18,402 bases of DNA, taken from CAZGTQ01 sp964528575. Its GTDB lineage: Bacteria > Planctomycetota > UBA1135 > GCA-002686595. The notes under the pieces are model-generated. The model worked only from the letters and a program-made list of their open reading frames with translations, made no database searches and was not told the origin of the DNA. Positions 15,413-18,402 of this stretch are shown in pieces. Within the stretch, counting starts at the first letter, position 1, and every line of letters begins with the position of its first letter. The stretch lies in contig CAZGTQ010000145.1 of NCBI GenBank assembly GCA_964528575.1, positions 1 to 18,402 of the forward strand, written 5' to 3'. Both the position numbers and the translations under genes were made by a program.

Positions 15413-15418
15413 TATGCT
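15413..15418 (+). promoter_or_regulatory. candidate -10 element abutting the aldolase start
   Basis: CGTATGCTGGGCGCATG places a TATGCT hexamer only six bases before the ATG at 15425. Transcription starting the usual six to eight bases downstream would begin at the ATG, giving a leaderless message. There is no Shine-Dalgarno before this gene, which fits. The kinase stop is 19 bases upstream of the hexamer, so co-transcription with the kinase is also possible. Confidence 0.4.
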
Positions 15419-15424
15419 GGGCGC

Positions 15425-16075
15425 ATGGCGACGAAGACGAAGGCGGGCGCGGCGGCGACGCGCGAGCGGGTCCTCGCGGACGGCGCGATCCAGTGCATCC
15501 GGATGAACGCGCGCGGGGAGGTCGTCGAGGCGTGCCGAGCGGCCGGGCGCGGCGGGTTGCGCGTGCTCGAGATCACGCTGACGACGCCGGGCGCGCTCGA
15601 GGCGATCCGCGAGCTGTCGCGCGATGCCGACCTGCTCGTCGGCTCGGGCACGACGCTGACGGTCGCGGACGTCGAGGCGGTCGCGGCGGCGGGCGGGCGC
15701 TTCGCTCTCTCGCCGGTGTTCGACGCGGACGTGCTCGCCGCCGCGCGCGCGCACGACCTGCTCGCGATCCCCGGGGCGGCGACGCCGACGGAGATCCTGG
15801 CGGCGCACCGCGCGGGCGCCGCGCTCGTCAAGGTGTTCCCCGCGGACGCGCTCGGCGGTCCGCTGTTCCTGCGTCGCGTGCGCGGACCGCTGCCGGACGT
15901 GCCGCTCGTCCCGACCGGCGGGCCGACCGCGGACAACCTCGCGGAATACTTCGCCGCGGGCGCGGCCGCCGTCGGCATCGGCGCGGAGGTCGTGCGCGAC
16001 GGCGCGAGCCCCGCGGCGATCGAGGCCGCTGCGCGGCGGGTGCGGGCGGCGATCGACGCGGCGCGGCGGGCGTGA
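15425..16075 (+). CDS. eda: KDPG/KHG-family aldolase
   Basis: This 216-residue class I aldolase belongs to the family that cleaves 2-keto-3-deoxy-6-phosphogluconate to pyruvate and glyceraldehyde 3-phosphate, or 4-hydroxy-2-oxoglutarate to pyruvate and glyoxylate. It is a soluble cytoplasmic TIM-barrel enzyme. Visible family residues are the acid/base E49 in VLEITLTTPGA, T76 region GSGTTLT, P97 in ALSPVFD, PGAATPTE at 116-123, the Schiff-base lysine K136 in ALVKVFPA, and the phosphate-loop PTGGPT at 163-168. The residue that is R49 in the E. coli enzyme is a threonine here (T53), and the C-terminal phosphate-binding GGS is replaced by GIGA, so the exact substrate is uncertain. The length is normal for the family. 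The next gene starts inside this stop as GTGA, an unusual pairing with a DNA-repair protein. The ATG at 15425 is the only start near the TATGCT element. Confidence 0.88.
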   Translation: MATKTKAGAAATRERVLADGAIQCIRMNARGEVVEACRAAGRGGLRVLEITLTTPGALEAIRELSRDADLLVGSGTTLTVADVEAVAAAGGRFALSPVFDADVLAAARAHDLLAIPGAATPTEILAAHRAGAALVKVFPADALGGPLFLRRVRGPLPDVPLVPTGGPTADNLAEYFAAGAAAVGIGAEVVRDGASPAAIEAAARRVRAAIDAARRA

Positions 16076-18087
16076 GCGGCGGCACGCTCGACGACTATCG
16101 CAGGAAGCGCGACTTCGCGCGGACGCCCGAGCCGGCGCCCGAGCGCGGGGAGCGCGCTCCGCGGCGCGTGTTCGTCGTGCACCGGCACGAGGCGCGGCGG
16201 CTGCACTACGACCTGCGCATGGAGATGGAAGGCGCACTGCGCTCGTGGGCGGTGCCGAAGGGCTTTTCGTACGACCCGTCCGAGAAGCGCCTCGCGGTAC
16301 ACACCGAAGATCACCCGCTCTCCTACGAGCGTTTCCAGGGCGTGATCCCGAAAGGCCAGTACGGCGCGGGCACGATGCGCATCTGGGACCGCGGGACGTA
16401 CGACGTCGTGAAGGCCGACGATCCGGCCGAGGCCGTGCGCTCCGGCGAGTTCAAGTTCGTGCTGCGCGGCCGGCGGCTGCGCGGCGAGTGGCACCTCGTG
16501 CGCACGAAGCAGGGCGACAACACGTGGCTGCTGTTCAAGTCGCGCGACCGGTACGCGGGGCCCGCGGGCGATTCGGCGCTGGGGATCGACATCGCGAGCG
16601 CTCCGCAGCGGGCTCTGCCGCGCACGGTGCGCGCGATGGAGCCGGCGTCGAAGGTCGCGCCTTTCGCCGATCCCGCGTGGCTGTTCGAGGCCGAGCTGCC
16701 GGGCCGGCGAGCGTTGGCCGAGAAGCGCGGCGACGAGGTGCGCTTGCGCGGGCTGCGCCGCAGGTTCCCCGCGCTCGAGCGCGAGCTCGCGCGGATGCGC
16801 GCGGAGAACGCGCTGCTCGACGGCGTGCTCGTCGGCCAGGACGACGAGGGCCGGCCGTCGGACGAGCTGCTCGAGCGCGCGCTCTCGGGCGACGCGGACG
16901 ACGCGCTCGTCTACTACGCGTTCGACCTGTTGTACTTCGACGAGTACGACTTGCGCGCCCTGCCGCTCGTCGAGCGCAAGGTCGCGCTGCGCTCGGTGCT
17001 GCCGGCGTCCGCGCAAGCGTTGTACGTCGACCACGTGCTCGGCGACGGCGTCGCGCTCGCGGGCGCGGTGGCGGGCGCGGGGCTGGCGGGACTCGTCGCG
17101 AAGCGCGCGGACGCGGCGTACGAGAGCGGGAAGAGCGAAGCGTGGCGCGCGGTCGACGCGCACGCGGCGGCGGACGTGCCGAGCGGCCGCGCGCGCAAGC
17201 CGTCGCGCGTGCGCATCACGAATCCGGAGAAGGTGTATTGGCCGGAGGACGGGCTGACGAAGGGCGACCTCGTCGCGTGGTACGACTTCGTCGCGGACCT
17301 CTTGATCCCGCACCTCGCGAACCGTCCGGTGCACATGAACCGGTTCCCGGACGGCATCCACGGCAAGCAGTTCTACCAGCGCCAGGCGAAGGAGGGCACG
17401 CCGTCGTGGGTGCGCCTGGTGATGATCGAGAGCGACACGCACGGCGGCCCGGTGCCGCAGTACGTGTGCGACGACCGCGACACGCTGCTCTATCTCGCGA
17501 ACCTCGGCAGCATCGACCTGCACCCGTGGCTGTCGCGCGTCGACACGCTCGACTCGCCGGACTATGCGGTGCTCGACCTCGACCCGAAGGAGGCGCCGTT
17601 CGCCGACGTCGTGCGCATCGCGCGCGAGATCGGCAAGGTGCTGCGCGGGATCGAGCTGCGCCCGCTGCTCAAGACGTCGGGCAAGACGGGCCTGCACGTA
17701 TACGTGCCGCTCGAGCCCGGCTACACGTACGAGCAGGCGCGCATGTTCTGCGAGACGGTCGCGCTCATCGTCACGCGCGACATGAAGGAGATCGCGACGG
17801 TCGAGCGCCACATCGCGAGCCGCGAAGGCCGGGTCTACGTCGATTACGGCCAGAACCGCCGCGGCCAGACGGTCGTTCCGCCGTACTCCGTGCGTCCGGT
17901 GCGCGGCGCCTCGGTCTCGATGCCGCTGGACTGGGACGAGCTCGACCTCGAGCTCGACCCGCAGCGCTTCACGATCCGCACGGCTCTCGCCCGCCTCACG
18001 CGCGAGGGCGACCTCTTCCGCGCCGCGCTGACGGACAAGCAGCGCCTCGAGCCGGCGATCGAGGCGCTCGCGCAGCAGTGGGGCTAG
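16072..18087 (+). CDS. ligD: LigD-like NHEJ protein with degenerate ligase domain (PE-LIG-POL order)
   Basis: LigD processes and joins broken DNA ends together with Ku. This 671-residue protein has the Pseudomonas domain order. The N-terminal 3'-phosphoesterase (about 30-160) keeps the active-site pattern H39, H45-Y-D47-L-R49, H81 and Y85. A short ligase-like segment (about 183-365) includes FDLLYFDEYDLRALPLVERK. However, the nucleotidyltransferase motif ExKxDGxR reads FEAELPGRR (206-213), so the catalytic lysine is a glutamate (E208) and the Asp is P210. DGE reads DGV (250-252), EGLVAK reads AGLVAK (339-344), and the WLK motif is WRAVD. There is no room for the OB-fold. The C-terminal polymerase/primase domain (about 377-665) looks complete: NPEKVYWPEDG, DLD at 502-504, SGKTGLH at 536-542, and a third acidic site near D591. 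The GTG start lies in a GTGA overlap with the aldolase stop. It would be an end-processing protein that cannot ligate. No Ku gene is in the window. Confidence 0.92.
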   Translation: MSGGTLDDYRRKRDFARTPEPAPERGERAPRRVFVVHRHEARRLHYDLRMEMEGALRSWAVPKGFSYDPSEKRLAVHTEDHPLSYERFQGVIPKGQYGAGTMRIWDRGTYDVVKADDPAEAVRSGEFKFVLRGRRLRGEWHLVRTKQGDNTWLLFKSRDRYAGPAGDSALGIDIASAPQRALPRTVRAMEPASKVAPFADPAWLFEAELPGRRALAEKRGDEVRLRGLRRRFPALERELARMRAENALLDGVLVGQDDEGRPSDELLERALSGDADDALVYYAFDLLYFDEYDLRALPLVERKVALRSVLPASAQALYVDHVLGDGVALAGAVAGAGLAGLVAKRADAAYESGKSEAWRAVDAHAAADVPSGRARKPSRVRITNPEKVYWPEDGLTKGDLVAWYDFVADLLIPHLANRPVHMNRFPDGIHGKQFYQRQAKEGTPSWVRLVMIESDTHGGPVPQYVCDDRDTLLYLANLGSIDLHPWLSRVDTLDSPDYAVLDLDPKEAPFADVVRIAREIGKVLRGIELRPLLKTSGKTGLHVYVPLEPGYTYEQARMFCETVALIVTRDMKEIATVERHIASREGRVYVDYGQNRRGQTVVPPYSVRPVRGASVSMPLDWDELDLELDPQRFTIRTALARLTREGDLFRAALTDKQRLEPAIEALAQQWG

Positions 18088-18109
18088 AGCCGCGCCGGTA
18101 CCCCGTTTC

Positions 18110-18136
18110 GTGGTCATGCGACCACTTCGAGTGGTC
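18110..18136. terminator. overlapping alternative hairpins after ligD
   Basis: Two hairpins share a strand 22 bases after the ligD stop. GTGGTC-ATGC-GACCAC (18110-18125) has a 6-bp stem, and GACCACT-TCG-AGTGGTC (18120-18136) a 7-bp stem. Since GACCAC is used by both, only one can form at a time. There is no T-tract. It could be a terminator, or a protein-binding inverted repeat upstream of the gene at 18240. Confidence 0.4.
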
Positions 18137-18198
18137 GTCGCAGAACCTTGCCTTGCGTACGTCCCGCGCTATCGGCCCCCCATTTCGCGCGATCGGCC

Positions 18199-18204
18199 TA
18201 TGCT
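18199..18204 (+). promoter_or_regulatory. candidate -10 element upstream of the secreted protein at 18240
   Basis: CCTATGCTCGGGC contains TATGCT 35 bases before the ATG at 18240, the same motif as at 15413 and 8424. No good -35 hexamer is present at 16-18 bases. An alternative pair, TTGCCT at 18148 and TATCGG at 18170 with a 16-base spacer, is also possible. Confidence 0.35.
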
Positions 18205-18239
18205 CGGGCCTCCGGCCCCCCCCAACGGAGGACGAGATC

Positions 18240-18402
18240 ATGCTGGGTTTCACGACGAGGACTCTTCGGACCGCGCTCGCGGCGCTCGCCGGCGTGTTGG
18301 CGCTTGCGACGGCGCCGCACGCGCAATGCCCGTTTCCCGACGGCCTGGACGGGCCGTGCTGCTCGAACGTCACGGCGACCGTGCCGAACTTCCCTGGCTT
18401 CA
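18240..18402 (+). CDS. secreted protein of unknown function, 5' end only
   Basis: The frame starts at ATG 18240 with GGAGG eight bases upstream and runs off the window after 54 codons. It encodes a clear signal peptide (MLGFTTRTLRTALAALAGVL, then ALATAPHA|QC), so the product is exported. The first mature residues are Cys-rich: QCPFPDGLDGPCC. The AQC position resembles the two FG-GAP proteins in this window, but the following residues are different, so it is not clearly a relative. I cannot assign a function from this fragment. Confidence 0.8.
   Translation, partial: MLGFTTRTLRTALAALAGVLALATAPHAQCPFPDGLDGPCCSNVTATVPNFPGF

Noticed and set aside
16072..18087. A ligD pseudogene caused by frameshift
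   Set aside because: The frame is continuous through all three regions and the phosphoesterase and polymerase active sites are kept, so the ligase changes look like divergence and not gene death.
11452..18117. A 2221-codon open frame on the minus strand opposite the kinase, aldolase and ligD genes
   Set aside because: Its product is dominated by Arg, Ala and Glu with no domain, while the opposite strand carries clear catalytic motifs. Very high GC makes stop codons rare in antisense frames.
1..18402. CRISPR array, tRNA, rRNA, insertion sequence or prophage
   Set aside because: No regularly spaced repeats, no cloverleaf or rRNA-like stretch, and no transposase, integrase or phage motifs in any frame.

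Overview
This is a very GC-rich bacterial segment whose gene families point to the phylum Planctomycetota. The evidence is an ECF sigma factor of the Sigma70_ECF / TIGR02999 type next to a membrane Ser/Thr kinase with WD40 repeats, several secreted FG-GAP beta-propeller proteins with a shared C-terminal domain, and secreted proteins whose mature N-terminus is near an 'AQC' sequence. No ribosomal, tRNA, phage, IS or CRISPR feature is visible, and no gap between genes exceeds 300 bases. The organism call is inference from gene content, not from a marker gene.

Layout. (1) Positions 1-1865, plus strand: two tandem membrane-anchored paralogues joined by ATGA overlaps, followed by an 11-codon stub that looks like the start of a third copy. 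(2) Positions 1870-8367, minus strand: a five-gene directon. Read in its own direction it holds two 539-residue secreted seven-bladed FG-GAP propeller paralogues, an ECF sigma factor read continuously into a HEAT-like protein with its own internal signal peptide, a five-helix membrane protein, and a short coiled-coil protein. (3) Positions 8535-10796, plus strand: a third secreted propeller protein, with seven calcium-loop repeats followed by a probable beta-helix. (4) Positions 10841-15393: an ECF sigma factor diverging from a 1303-residue receptor-like Ser/Thr kinase with a WD40 region. (5) Positions 15425-18087, plus strand: a KDPG/KHG-type aldolase coupled by a GTGA overlap to a LigD-like non-homologous end-joining protein. 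(6) From 18240, plus strand: the start of another secreted protein, cut by the window end.

The most interesting items are three. The LigD-like protein keeps its phosphoesterase and polymerase active sites, but its ligase domain has lost the catalytic lysine (K to E) and other motif residues, and it has no room for the OB-fold. The sigma-HEAT reading frame is open throughout, yet carries a good internal ribosome binding site and signal peptide beside three 15-bp tandem repeats. A TAT[G/C]CT-S-GG motif recurs upstream of several starts and in one case almost touches the start codon, which suggests leaderless transcription.

Working together: the sigma factors and kinase look like an envelope-signalling set, and the propeller and beta-helix proteins like exported surface or periplasmic proteins. 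Nothing in the sequence links the aldolase to the DNA-repair protein except translational coupling.
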